Origin: Microcoleus sp. EPA2
Lineage (GTDB): Bacteria; Cyanobacteriota; Cyanobacteriia; Cyanobacteriales; Microcoleaceae
Length of the DNA: 64,000 nucleotides
Assembly (NCBI GenBank): GCA_020882975.1
Contig: JAHRFD010000029.1
Location: forward strand, 1-64,000
Reading direction: 5' to 3'
The notes under the pieces were generated by a model. It searched no databases. It saw only the letters and a program-made list of their open reading frames with translations, and had not been told where the DNA came from. Every line of letters begins with the position of its first letter. The stretch's first letter is position 1. Both the position numbers and the translations under genes were made by a program. Shown piece by piece: positions 8,988 to 18,664 of this stretch.

Positions 8988-9281
8988 ATGACTTCTTCAC
9001 CGACCATAGCTCCAGTTCGATCGAGTCAAGTTACCCGCAAGCCTTATCCAAATTATCGGGTAATTGTTCTCAACGATGATTTCAATACATTCCAGCACGT
9101 TGTTGAATGTTTGACCAAATATATTCCAGGGATGACAAGCGATAGAGCCTGGGAACTTGCTAATCAAATCCATCACGAAGGCCAAGCTACGGTTTGGGTT
9201 GGACCACAAGAGCAAGCAGAACTTTATCATATGCAGTTGAGCCGCGCTGGACTGACGATGGCACCGTTAGAGTCGGCTTAA
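8988..9281 (+). CDS. clpS: ATP-dependent Clp protease adaptor ClpS
   Basis: A ClpS-family adaptor of about 97 residues that hands N-degron substrates to the Clp chaperone-protease. The core YRVIVLNDDFNTFQHVVECL carries the conserved NDD motif and the following hydrophobic helix. The reading frame is open from an ATG at 8955; ATG 8988 gives the usual length and is preferred, but no clear ribosome binding site decides it. Cyanobacteria usually have two ClpS paralogues; which one this is was not determined. Confidence 0.88.
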   Translation: MTSSPTIAPVRSSQVTRKPYPNYRVIVLNDDFNTFQHVVECLTKYIPGMTSDRAWELANQIHHEGQATVWVGPQEQAELYHMQLSRAGLTMAPLESA

Positions 9282-9313
9282 GTGGATGTTAATATTAACT
9301 GGGATATGGGATT

Positions 9314-9814
9314 TCAAGGGGCGATCGCAATTTTGCCAATCATTCCCGCCTCTGTATGTCCGGCTACCGTACATCGCAGGTTATAACTTCCAGACTTCAT
9401 GGGGATGAATACCCATTCTGCCATAGCTCCGGGTTTAAGTTCCAACTCGTGAATAGCTCCTTTAATTTCCACTTTCCCAGCTTCTACTTTTTGTGTCCAA
9501 ATCGCATCCGCAAAGTCTTTAGCAGTAAAATAATGTTTTTGCGGACTGGGGTTGGTCAGCACTAATTTATAACGTTTTCCCGAGGCAAATTCTAGCTGAT
9601 TGGGGGAAAATTTGAGTTCCCCAGTTTCGCTACCCAAACTAACAGTAATTTCAGTGATGGGTTGGCGTGATAAATCTCCTGCATTGGCAATTGTGGCAGG
9701 AGTTAATACAGTGCCCAAACAGAGAATTAACCCTAAAATTAGCTTTAAGGTTTGTGGGAACCGCCGGCTGCGGTAGCAGAATTGTACTAATTGCGATCGA
9801 AATGATTTGAGCAT
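9314..9814 (-). CDS. Exported cupredoxin (plastocyanin-like) protein
   Basis: A 166-residue protein with an N-terminal signal segment (LILGLILCLGTVLTPATIANA) and a single blue-copper fold. Potential type 1 copper ligands are the His of QKHYFTAKDF, and Cys, His and Met in LRCTVAGHTEAGM. It is longer than plastocyanin and lacks its exact sequence signatures, so a role in photosynthetic electron transfer is not assured; a periplasmic copper or electron-transfer protein is the safe call. Start at ATG 9814. Confidence 0.82.
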   Translation of the reverse strand: MLKSFRSQLVQFCYRSRRFPQTLKLILGLILCLGTVLTPATIANAGDLSRQPITEITVSLGSETGELKFSPNQLEFASGKRYKLVLTNPSPQKHYFTAKDFADAIWTQKVEAGKVEIKGAIHELELKPGAMAEWVFIPMKSGSYNLRCTVAGHTEAGMIGKIAIAP

Positions 9815-9928
9815 CAGATTTAATTATCACGTAACAGCTAAATTATGGCGACTGTAAGTCGCTACTATACAAACGAAGTGCGCCTGCGCGCACTGGGAGA
9901 AAAGACGATAAATTCTGCAATCTCAAAT

Positions 9929-11071
<1,143 letters not shown>

Positions 11072-11209
11072 TTACAAAAACTGTCTTTTTATTTTTTATT
11101 CTTATCGACTCACCTTTGCTCAAGGGCTTGATTCCTTGTTCCTGAATTTCCCCCCTTGGGGGGTGACTTCTTCCTTCTTCCTTCTTGCTTCTTTCTTCTT
11201 CCTTTTGTT

Positions 11210-11791
11210 ATGACTTTAGCACCTTGGCGATCGCATCTTGCTGGTACTCTCCATCGCAATCGGAGTCTTCCTGTTTCCCGATACTTACAACTAGCAACAG
11301 TCCGGGTTGACGGGCGTCCGGCCAACCGCACGGTTGTGTTTCGAGGGTTTTTGGAAGATACCAACCAATTACAGTTTATTACAGATCTTCGGAGTCAAAA
11401 GGTAGAAGAAATTAATTTCTATCCTTGGGGGGAGATTTGTTGGTATTTTCCCCAAACTCGCGAACAATTTCGGATTGCTGGACAACTGGTGTTGGTAAGT
11501 GCAGAACATCCAGATTCTGCACTTTGTGCGTCGCGTAGAAGGGCTTGGCAGGAAATTTCTGAGGCGGCGCGGGTGCAATTTGCTTGGCCACATCCAGGGG
11601 AAAATAGGGGTGTTTCCAGCGCTTTTGAACCTACTGCCCCAGATGCGATCGAGCCTCTGTCTAATTTTTGTTTGCTGTTGTTGGAACCGGAAACTGTGGA
11701 TTTGTTGGAGTTGCGAGGTGCCCCCCAGAATAGGTTGCTTTATGGGCGGGATGGGGAGGGAAATTGGTCTGTGCGTGAGGTGAATCCTTGA
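11210..11791 (+). CDS. Pyridoxamine 5'-phosphate oxidase-related FMN-binding protein
   Basis: A 193-residue protein of the Npun_F5749-type PNPOx-like family, with the split-barrel core RYLQLATVRVDGRPANRTVVFRG in two segments and the C-terminal RLLYGRDGEGNWSVREVNP typical of PdxH-like proteins. Probable FMN binding; the substrate is unknown and it need not make pyridoxal phosphate. The frame is open further upstream through a pyrimidine-rich repeat, but ATG 11210 begins the conserved MTLAPWR. Confidence 0.82.
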   Translation: MTLAPWRSHLAGTLHRNRSLPVSRYLQLATVRVDGRPANRTVVFRGFLEDTNQLQFITDLRSQKVEEINFYPWGEICWYFPQTREQFRIAGQLVLVSAEHPDSALCASRRRAWQEISEAARVQFAWPHPGENRGVSSAFEPTAPDAIEPLSNFCLLLLEPETVDLLELRGAPQNRLLYGRDGEGNWSVREVNP

Positions 11792-11871
11792 ACGAATTGG
11801 TGATTGGTGATTGGTTATTGGTTATTTGTTGCTTCCAATGCCTAATTCTCTTCCCCCCTTGGGGGGGGTTG

Positions 11872-11918
11872 CCCAATTCCCAATTCCCAATTCCCAATTC
11901 CCAATTCCCAATTCCCAA
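11872..11918. repeat. Heptanucleotide tandem repeat (CCCAATT)n
   Basis: About six consecutive CCCAATT units lie between the PNPOx-like gene and cysE, preceded by GATTGGT/TATTGGT-type units at about 11797-11830. This is the STRR class known from cyanobacterial genomes. Confidence 0.85.
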
Positions 11919-11921
11919 GGG

Positions 11922-12743
11922 TTAGATGCCACTGCCGTCGAAAAATTCTTGAATTGCTTTATCTTTTAACTGACAAGTGCTAGCAACAGCTAATTTAGTT
12001 GTTTCGGCTAGGGCTAAATTAGTCGTTTGATGTAAAGTTGGGAATGTTGAATTGAAATTGTGAGAATTTGGTTCGGAGGTGAAGGAAACAGGCTGTTGAG
12101 TTTGCAAACTTTTAAGTTGCTGTTCTAGGGATTCGATGCGATCGACTAAAGAGCGAATCACCACAGCTTCGGAATCTGGTAAACTACCGTGTTCTAGGGG
12201 ATTTACTCGTACTCCCGATCGATAAACTATGCGGCCGGGAATCCCTACCACTGTACAATCAGATGGTACGTCCCGGAGCACGACGGAACCTGCGCCGATG
12301 CGGACATTATTGCCAATTTGAAGATTGCCCAGTACCTTAGCACCAGCACCGATAACGACGTTTTCGCCGACAGTAGGGTGACGCTTGCCACTTTCTTTGC
12401 CAGTACCACCGAGGGTAACTCCTTGGTAAATCAGGGCAAAATCGCCGACTATCGCGGTTTCGCCGATGACAACTCCCATACCGTGGTCAATGAAAACGCT
12501 TTTACCGATGGTTGCCCCAGGGTGAATTTCAATTCCTGTAAAAAAGCGAGCGATGTGGGACATCAAGCGGGGGATGAAAGGAATTCCCACCAAGTACAGC
12601 CAGTTTGCGATGCGGTGGAATACCAGGGCCTGAAGACCAGGGTAGCAAAACAAAACTTCCAGCCAGTTGCGAGCAGCAGGGTCTCGATCGAAAATAATAC
12701 TGAAGTCAGCTCTAAGAGTCTTTAGCACTTTCGGAGTTACCAA
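11922..12743 (-). CDS. cysE: Serine O-acetyltransferase
   Basis: Acetylates L-serine with acetyl-CoA to O-acetylserine, the first step of cysteine synthesis. The N-terminal helical part begins [20 protein letters not shown]; residues about 70-190 form the hexapeptide left-handed beta helix with [22 protein letters not shown] in two runs, including the catalytic His. A serine/threonine-rich C-terminal extension of about 80 residues varies among cyanobacteria. The longest frame starts at TTG 12743; GTG 12728, giving (V/M)LKTLRADF, matches the usual family start and is a good alternative. Confidence 0.9.
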   Translation of the reverse strand: MVTPKVLKTLRADFSIIFDRDPAARNWLEVLFCYPGLQALVFHRIANWLYLVGIPFIPRLMSHIARFFTGIEIHPGATIGKSVFIDHGMGVVIGETAIVGDFALIYQGVTLGGTGKESGKRHPTVGENVVIGAGAKVLGNLQIGNNVRIGAGSVVLRDVPSDCTVVGIPGRIVYRSGVRVNPLEHGSLPDSEAVVIRSLVDRIESLEQQLKSLQTQQPVSFTSEPNSHNFNSTFPTLHQTTNLALAETTKLAVASTCQLKDKAIQEFFDGSGI

Positions 12744-12980
12744 TTTTGGTTAAACACGCCATTTTATTTTACCGGATGGGGGAAGATAGCTGCCGATGGT
12801 GCAAACCGAATCACCAAATATGTGATCGTTCAACAGTTAACAGTGCACCAAATATCCTGCTTTGGATACTTTTGGGCTCATTTTGAGTGCTGAACTCCTG
12901 ATGAAGACAAGTTTTGGTATTATTACCTAGGCTCGGCAGGATCTTTCATAGTTAATAATTAGTTATCTAATATCTAGGAT

Positions 12981-14825
12981 GTGACATCTACCTATAGAAT
13001 GATGCAACGACAAATTTCTTCCATATCTGGATTTCGCGCTTCTGACCTAACCCTGGGGGAAACTCCTAGGAAACAGTCCCGTCCGATACAGCGGGCGATC
13101 GTGTTGATGTTGATTGCAACGGGTTTGCTGAGTCTGCACGTCGGTAGGCTGGTGCAATTGCAACTGGTGGAAGGGAAACAAAACCGGGAACGAGCCGAAA
13201 ACAATCGAGTTCGGGAAGTGCCAAAACCAGCCAATCGCGGACATATAGTCGATCGCCAAGGTAAACTGCTAGCTGGGAACAATTTAGCTCGATCGATCTA
13301 TTTGTGGCCGAAAGAACAAACCCCCGAACAGTGGAAAGTAACAGCAGACAAATTAAGTCCGCTGCTGAAAATTCCCGCCCAGGAAATTCTCGAAAAATTA
13401 AAACAGGTCGATCCTTCATCCTACAGACCGGTACGACTGAGACAAGCAATGCCACCAGAGATATTTGTGCCACTAGCAGAACAGGTGGGACAAATGAGAG
13501 GAGTGGAAGTGCGCCCCGAAGCCAGACGCTACTATCCAGAAGGCAGTTTAGCTGCTCACGTTCTCGGATATATTGGCGAAGCTACCGAAGCAGACTTGAA
13601 AGCTCATCCAGAATATCCGATGGGAATGATTGTGGGTCAAATGGGCATAGAAGCGAGTTCTAACAGTAAGATTGCGGGAGTTTGGGGCTATCGACTGATC
13701 GAGACGAATGCCCAAAATCAAGAACTGCGCCTGATCGGAGAGACACCTCCGAAACCAGGTGAAACAGTGCAGCTAACTATAGATTTCAAGATGCAAAAAG
13801 CGGCTGAAGAAGCCCTGGGGAACCGAAGGGGGGCAGTAGTAGCCCTGGATGTCAAAACTGGTGCAGTATTAGTGTTAGCCAGCCACCCTACTTTTGACCC
13901 CAATCTGTTTACGCGAAAAATCACCAAGGAAGAGTGGCAAAATCTGCAAGATTTGGAAAATCCCTTTTTGAATCGAGGCATGCAAGGCTATCCCCCCGGC
14001 AGCACTTTTAAAATTGTGACTTCCGTCGCTGGTATGGAATCGGGTAAGTTTTCACCGGACTCTATTATTGGTACTTCGTCTTACATTACTGTGGGGGGAA
14101 TTGATTTTAACGAACACAGTGGTGGTTACGGCGATATCGGCTTTCGGGACGCTTTGGCTTTTAGCAGCAATACGTTTTTTTATCAAATCGGCATGAGTGC
14201 TGGGCCCGAAGCAATTGCTAAGTGGGGACACCGCTTGGGAATTGGCAAGGATACGGATTTGAAGCTTTTGGGCCTTGGTGGCGGAGCTCATGGTCAAATG
14301 CCGACGCCGGAGGAGAAGGAGAATATTTATAAGGAACCTTGGTATGCGGGAGATACGGTAACGATGTCTATCGGCCAGGGTTTGGTGTTGGTGACTCCTT
14401 TGGAAGCGGCGGTGATGATGAGTTCGATCGCCAATGGTGGTAGTCGTGTCAAGCCCCATCTTTTGGCTTCGATGACTGGCACACCTGAAACCAAACCGGT
14501 GCCTACGGGGATTAAACCGGGGACGATTGAGGTGATTAAGGAAGGACTGGTGGCGGTGGTGACGGAGGGTACGGGACGGGCACTCAATGACGGTTCCATT
14601 CCGCTGACTGCTGGCAAAACCGGGACTTCGGAGGTGATCGGACAGAAGGATCACTCATTGTATGTGGCCTATGGACCTGCGGAGAAACCAGAAATTGCGA
14701 TCGCCGTGGTTGTGGAAAATGGTGGTTTTGGTTCTATAGCGGCGGCCCCGATCGCCAAAGATGTGTTTCAAGCTTATTTTGGTAAGCCAAAAAAGGTGGA
14801 TGAGTCCGTAGTGGTTAGTCCTTAG
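12981..14825 (+). CDS. mrdA: Penicillin-binding protein 2 (elongation transpeptidase)
   Basis: A 614-residue class B PBP that cross-links peptidoglycan during cell elongation. One N-terminal membrane segment (residues about 38-58) is followed by the dimerisation domain and the transpeptidase domain. All active-site motifs are present: STFK with Ser341, SSN at 395-397 and KTG at 546-548. Start is taken at GTG 12981 with AGGA just upstream; ATG 12999 is possible. It reads away from cysE across a roughly 240-bp spacer. No rodA or mreBCD is adjacent. Confidence 0.9.
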   Translation: MTSTYRMMQRQISSISGFRASDLTLGETPRKQSRPIQRAIVLMLIATGLLSLHVGRLVQLQLVEGKQNRERAENNRVREVPKPANRGHIVDRQGKLLAGNNLARSIYLWPKEQTPEQWKVTADKLSPLLKIPAQEILEKLKQVDPSSYRPVRLRQAMPPEIFVPLAEQVGQMRGVEVRPEARRYYPEGSLAAHVLGYIGEATEADLKAHPEYPMGMIVGQMGIEASSNSKIAGVWGYRLIETNAQNQELRLIGETPPKPGETVQLTIDFKMQKAAEEALGNRRGAVVALDVKTGAVLVLASHPTFDPNLFTRKITKEEWQNLQDLENPFLNRGMQGYPPGSTFKIVTSVAGMESGKFSPDSIIGTSSYITVGGIDFNEHSGGYGDIGFRDALAFSSNTFFYQIGMSAGPEAIAKWGHRLGIGKDTDLKLLGLGGGAHGQMPTPEEKENIYKEPWYAGDTVTMSIGQGLVLVTPLEAAVMMSSIANGGSRVKPHLLASMTGTPETKPVPTGIKPGTIEVIKEGLVAVVTEGTGRALNDGSIPLTAGKTGTSEVIGQKDHSLYVAYGPAEKPEIAIAVVVENGGFGSIAAAPIAKDVFQAYFGKPKKVDESVVVSP

Positions 14826-14858
14826 TTATTGGTTGTTAGTTGTTGGGAGCATCCCGCT

Positions 14859-14915
14859 CCCAATTACCAATTACCAATTCCCAATTCCCAATTCCCAATT
14901 CCCAATTACTAATTA
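14859..14915. repeat. Heptanucleotide tandem repeat (CCCAATT/ACCAATT)n
   Basis: ACCAATT and CCCAATT units fill the spacer between the convergent PBP2 and DUF3352 genes and run up to the stop codon of the latter. Same unit as at 11872-11918. Confidence 0.85.
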
Positions 14916-16631
14916 CTAATACAATCGCATAAATATGGTGGCTTTGCGAATGCCTGCTGTTTCTCCGGTGCTAGTAATTGTGAGCGATCGCAAATGGTCG
15001 AACAATGGTCTTGCGGAAAGTTCAATTAACCTCAACAGCGGAATTTGTTTTTCCCAAATTCCTCTGCTTGAAGGCCAATCTAAATAAAAATAGCCGTCAT
15101 TAGATGGCGGTAAGGGTTCGATACTCGTTTGAAAGTCTTGATTTGCCACCAAAGAACCTGTTTCAGCAGCTTTCAGAGCTTGGTCCATTGCTTCTACTGA
15201 TGTTGTGAAAATTTCGTATTTACCAACTGTCGCTCGGACTCCTTTTGCCTCGGTTTCGATCGCACTTTTCATCTTTTTTCCCATACCATAATTCGGGCTA
15301 GTTGTCAACTGCGTCCAAGCGGTAATTTTTTGGTTTCTGAGAGTGAAATTGCCTATGCTGTATTCTTTGCTGCGGGCAATTTCGTCCAAGCGGGCGATCG
15401 CCTGTTGGGAATCAGCAGATGTTTCAGCCACAAAAATCCAATCGCTGCTGTTTGATGCACCTGGAAGCACTGCTAAAGCGTATTCTCCTGTTACCCAGTT
15501 GAATATATCTTGGGGTAAGTTAATGCCCCAAGCTGTCTGAATATTTCTGAGGGTGCGATCGACTAATTTTGACACTTCTGCATTGCCAGAAATAGCCGAT
15601 GAAAATTCAGTCCAAAAATTGTTTAAACTGGTGCTAGCAACTGCCAAAGGGCTGGTGGAGGGAATGTATTGTAAGGCTGGTACAGGTTCCGAGAGTGTGG
15701 GAATTGCGTTGTTTTGGCGATCGGTCACTAAAGCAGTTTCGGCCACTAATCCCCGTCTATTTACTCCCACAGTCACTCCTAGGGAAGCCAGAGAAAAATC
15801 AGGTTTTTCCTGGGTTTCCGACGGCGGTAGATTGAAAAATGCTAAAGCTATTCTGCCTTGTTTTAGCTGCTGCAAAGCTTTTTGATATTCGGGCTTATTG
15901 TGAAGATTGAGGTTTGCCACTTCTACGTTATCGATGGCATCTTTAAGCACCTGCGGATGATTAGCCAATAAAACAAAATTGTGGTAATTTGTGCCATCTA
16001 AACTGCTACTAACTAAAGCAGTAGCAAAGCTTGAGGGTAAACTGGAACTTGGCAAAGCAAAGCGACTCAAAGGTGAGATCGGCTCAGTTTTTTTGGGGAC
16101 TGTGGGTAATTGTTTATAACTGAGTTTAACACCTTTATATTGTTCAAACTGACCTTGTTTTTTCCAGTAGGAATCGAGAAACTGCTGGCTGCGATCGGGA
16201 TTTTGGGAGGAAAGGGCTACCAAAAATCCAGTTTGTTTGCCATTTTTGCTGTCGCGATCGATGTCTCGTGTAGCGATCGCGAAGGTGATTTCGTCACCTA
16301 TCCAAGGTTGGATATCTCTACTGTAATTGAGGTTTGTATTGGCGAGGAGGGTGTTTTTGATTTGTTCAAATTCAGCGTGCGATCTGCTTCTTTCTGCGGG
16401 AGTAGCAAAAACTTGTCGCAGGGATTCCAGGCGATCGGGATTTACCAGCATTGACGCTAACAAAGGCGCTTGTTTCGAGACAAACACAGCAGCCGCCGGA
16501 GTAGTTGTCGGCCCGCCCTTGAGTAAATTAAGGGGAGTGTGAGTTGTCAACCAGTAAAAACCGCCTGCACTCAGGGCTAACAGCGCCAACACACCGGCAA
16601 TTAGAAAATAGAAGAACGATCGCAACTTCAT
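14916..16631 (-). CDS. DUF3352 domain protein, membrane-anchored
   Basis: A protein of about 571 residues. One N-terminal membrane anchor ([20 protein letters not shown]) is followed by a long extracytoplasmic domain matching the cyanobacterial DUF3352 family, with [20 protein letters not shown] and YFYLDWPSS-like segments. The function of the family is unknown. ATG 16631 places the anchor at the very N-terminus; an upstream in-frame start at 16652 adds seven residues. Single gene, convergent with PBP2. Confidence 0.8.
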   Translation of the reverse strand: MKLRSFFYFLIAGVLALLALSAGGFYWLTTHTPLNLLKGGPTTTPAAAVFVSKQAPLLASMLVNPDRLESLRQVFATPAERSRSHAEFEQIKNTLLANTNLNYSRDIQPWIGDEITFAIATRDIDRDSKNGKQTGFLVALSSQNPDRSQQFLDSYWKKQGQFEQYKGVKLSYKQLPTVPKKTEPISPLSRFALPSSSLPSSFATALVSSSLDGTNYHNFVLLANHPQVLKDAIDNVEVANLNLHNKPEYQKALQQLKQGRIALAFFNLPPSETQEKPDFSLASLGVTVGVNRRGLVAETALVTDRQNNAIPTLSEPVPALQYIPSTSPLAVASTSLNNFWTEFSSAISGNAEVSKLVDRTLRNIQTAWGINLPQDIFNWVTGEYALAVLPGASNSSDWIFVAETSADSQQAIARLDEIARSKEYSIGNFTLRNQKITAWTQLTTSPNYGMGKKMKSAIETEAKGVRATVGKYEIFTTSVEAMDQALKAAETGSLVANQDFQTSIEPLPPSNDGYFYLDWPSSRGIWEKQIPLLRLIELSARPLFDHLRSLTITSTGETAGIRKATIFMRLY

Positions 16632-16671
16632 CAGCAAATAACAAATTACCACAGTCTCTCATTATACACCC

Positions 16672-16704
16672 AGAACCCGGACTTGTTTAAGAAGCCGAGG
16701 TTCT
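16672..16704. terminator. Intergenic hairpin (dispersed repeat)
   Basis: AGAACC and GGTTCT arms enclose CGGACTT...AAGAAGCCGA. It is related to the hairpins at 4671 and 56471. It lies downstream of the Rpn-like gene on the minus strand and could terminate it. Confidence 0.4.
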
Positions 16705-16721
16705 CGCCACGTTATTAGTTT

Positions 16722-17894
16722 TTAACTCGATCGTTCTGTCAATCTATCTATCAGATTTTTCAGCGATAATTGAGGCCATTCTGACAGCAGTAATGATAAG
16801 TTTTCTGGGGATAAGCTCAGCAAATTGGGGATGAGAGTAACCGGGCGCGCTTCTAATTGTCCTGATTCGCTGAAGCGGTTGTTCAAAATACTTTCTGCAA
16901 GCAAATTCAGGACTGGTTGGCGATCGGTTTGGGCGATCGGCAGCATGGACAATTGCACTAACAACATCGTAAACTCGGCAGTAGGCAAAGCCGATACCGG
17001 GCGCAAGAAGGTGAGAGTTAGGGGGTCTAATTCCCCAAATCTCACCTGCAAGAAACTCTCCAAAATCAATCGCTGTCCTTCTTCCCTTCCTTCTTCCCTT
17101 CCTTCTTCCCTTCCTTCTTCCCTTCCTTCTTCCCTTCCTCGTTGAATACCTTGTTCGATACCTTGTTGTTGTGCTTCTTGTAAATGTTGTTGAAAAAGGG
17201 GTACGATCGCCATAACTAACTCCTGATCTTCATCATCCCCTGCGGGATTAGTTGGTGTATTCGCTTGCAAATTTGCTTGCAAGTTGTATAATAATTGTAG
17301 CGCATTCACTCGCAGCGGATCGTTCACGGGAAATGCAGTTAATTCTGCGATCGCCCCCTGCTGCACCCGACCCCTACCCAACATCCGCAACCACATCGTC
17401 TCTGGAGTCCTCGGTAGCTGGTGAATCGCGATTAACCCAACTCTCCAAGCCTGCGATAAAAAATAAACTCCCTTCCCCCAGCCCTCAGACGCTTCGGGAG
17501 TCCGAAAACCAAAACTGTTTAATAAAAGTTCCGAAGCAGTAGGAGTGAGAATCCACAACATCGGTAATTGTCTTTCCTCAAAACGTTGGTCTTCTCGATT
17601 AGCTCGCCGTCCCAGTTCAGCCCTACTATTTAATAATTTAACCACACAACTAAAAATTCCCTCAGCAGCCACAGGATTGCGAAACGGTTCAATTATTGCA
17701 GCCGTCGCAGCCATTTTACCTAACAAACCCAAACTTTGGGCATATTCGCCCTCAGCAACAGAAGTCGGTTGAAACCAAACATCAATTTCTCTAACTTCAG
17801 CAGTGACATCTTTGCTGGTTTCTACTTCTCCAAGAGGCGACAATAACTCTTGTAAGTATTCTTTCGCAAATTGATCGTGGGGAAACTTAGTCAT
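16722..17894 (-). CDS. Rpn/transposase-like PD-(D/E)XK family protein with REEG repeat
   Basis: A 390-residue protein resembling the large cyanobacterial family annotated as Rpn-type or DUF4351-containing proteins. The N-terminal part (residues 1-190) has the EVREIDVWFQP segment, which may be the metal-binding D-x-W part of a PD-(D/E)XK-like core. Residues about 250-275 are a run of GREE units encoded by a 12-nt tandem repeat (about 17087-17145), likely a charged helix. The C-terminal third is helical. Activity is uncertain, as many family members have degenerate catalytic sites. Confidence 0.6.
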   Translation of the reverse strand: MTKFPHDQFAKEYLQELLSPLGEVETSKDVTAEVREIDVWFQPTSVAEGEYAQSLGLLGKMAATAAIIEPFRNPVAAEGIFSCVVKLLNSRAELGRRANREDQRFEERQLPMLWILTPTASELLLNSFGFRTPEASEGWGKGVYFLSQAWRVGLIAIHQLPRTPETMWLRMLGRGRVQQGAIAELTAFPVNDPLRVNALQLLYNLQANLQANTPTNPAGDDEDQELVMAIVPLFQQHLQEAQQQGIEQGIQRGREEGREEGREEGREEGREEGQRLILESFLQVRFGELDPLTLTFLRPVSALPTAEFTMLLVQLSMLPIAQTDRQPVLNLLAESILNNRFSESGQLEARPVTLIPNLLSLSPENLSLLLSEWPQLSLKNLIDRLTERSS

Positions 17895-17952
17895 CCGATT
17901 TTAGATGGGAGATGTTAACTGTTATATAGTGGGATAGAGCTTACCAGCTTAT

Positions 17953-18558
17953 TTACCACCGCAATCCTCGCGCGTCCGAAAAATCAGCATTAACCATGGC
18001 ATCCTCATCAAATATAGCATCAGTTACATCCGCCTTTCTAAACGAAGTCACCGACAACTTTTCTATCTCTTCAACAGCAATAAAAAAACCGATCGCAGTT
18101 AAGCCAAGCATCACTCCAGAAACCAAAACTAACACAATTCCCCTAATCGCATCCCCCCCAAAAAAAGTTACAATACCACTAGCGCCGATCGCAGCAGCAG
18201 CCCCAGCCACAGCCCCAGCCACAATACCAGCCTCAGCCCTAGTCGCAGCAATCGCAGTCGCAGCCACCGCCGCCACCGCCACCGCCCCCGCATCCGCACC
18301 CCGAATCAATCCCATCAAAGCCCCCGCCAGCGTCACCGTCACCGCAGTAACCCCAGCCCTAGCAATCAAAGTTCTCACCCGTCTGCGGCTTTGTCCCATT
18401 CTGGCACCCTGAAAATTTGCCCCCCTCAACATCGCCCCAGTGAAATTGCAGCCTCGAATATCGGAACCACTGAAATTAGCCCCGGACAAATCCAAGCCTT
18501 TAAAAGAGCGATTTCGTAAATTTTGGTGAGAAAAATTGAGATTTACAGATTCAATCAT
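17953..18558 (-). CDS. Pentapeptide-repeat membrane protein with Ala/Gly-rich core
   Basis: About 201 residues from ATG 18558. Residues 1-55 contain pentapeptides (LSGANFSGSDIRGCNFTGAM), residues 60-170 are extremely rich in Ala, Gly and Val and probably span the membrane several times, and further pentapeptide-like units (FRKADVTDAIFDEDAMVNADF) end the protein. The longer frame to 18630 starts without support. Function unknown; proteins of this layout are common in cyanobacteria. Confidence 0.7.
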   Translation of the reverse strand: MIESVNLNFSHQNLRNRSFKGLDLSGANFSGSDIRGCNFTGAMLRGANFQGARMGQSRRRVRTLIARAGVTAVTVTLAGALMGLIRGADAGAVAVAAVAATAIAATRAEAGIVAGAVAGAAAAIGASGIVTFFGGDAIRGIVLVLVSGVMLGLTAIGFFIAVEEIEKLSVTSFRKADVTDAIFDEDAMVNADFSDARGLRW

Positions 18559-18664
18559 AGAGATTATAGATTTAATATTTTTGGTTGCAGATGAGAAAAT
18601 TGAGATTTGAGAATAACAAACCAAAGCCATTTAAAATAAATCCTGTGGTTTATATCGAAATTCC

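Noticed and set aside
12744-12980. Regulatory RNA or operator between cysE and PBP2
   Set aside because: No clear inverted repeat, riboswitch motif or consensus promoter was found; the spacer simply separates divergent genes.
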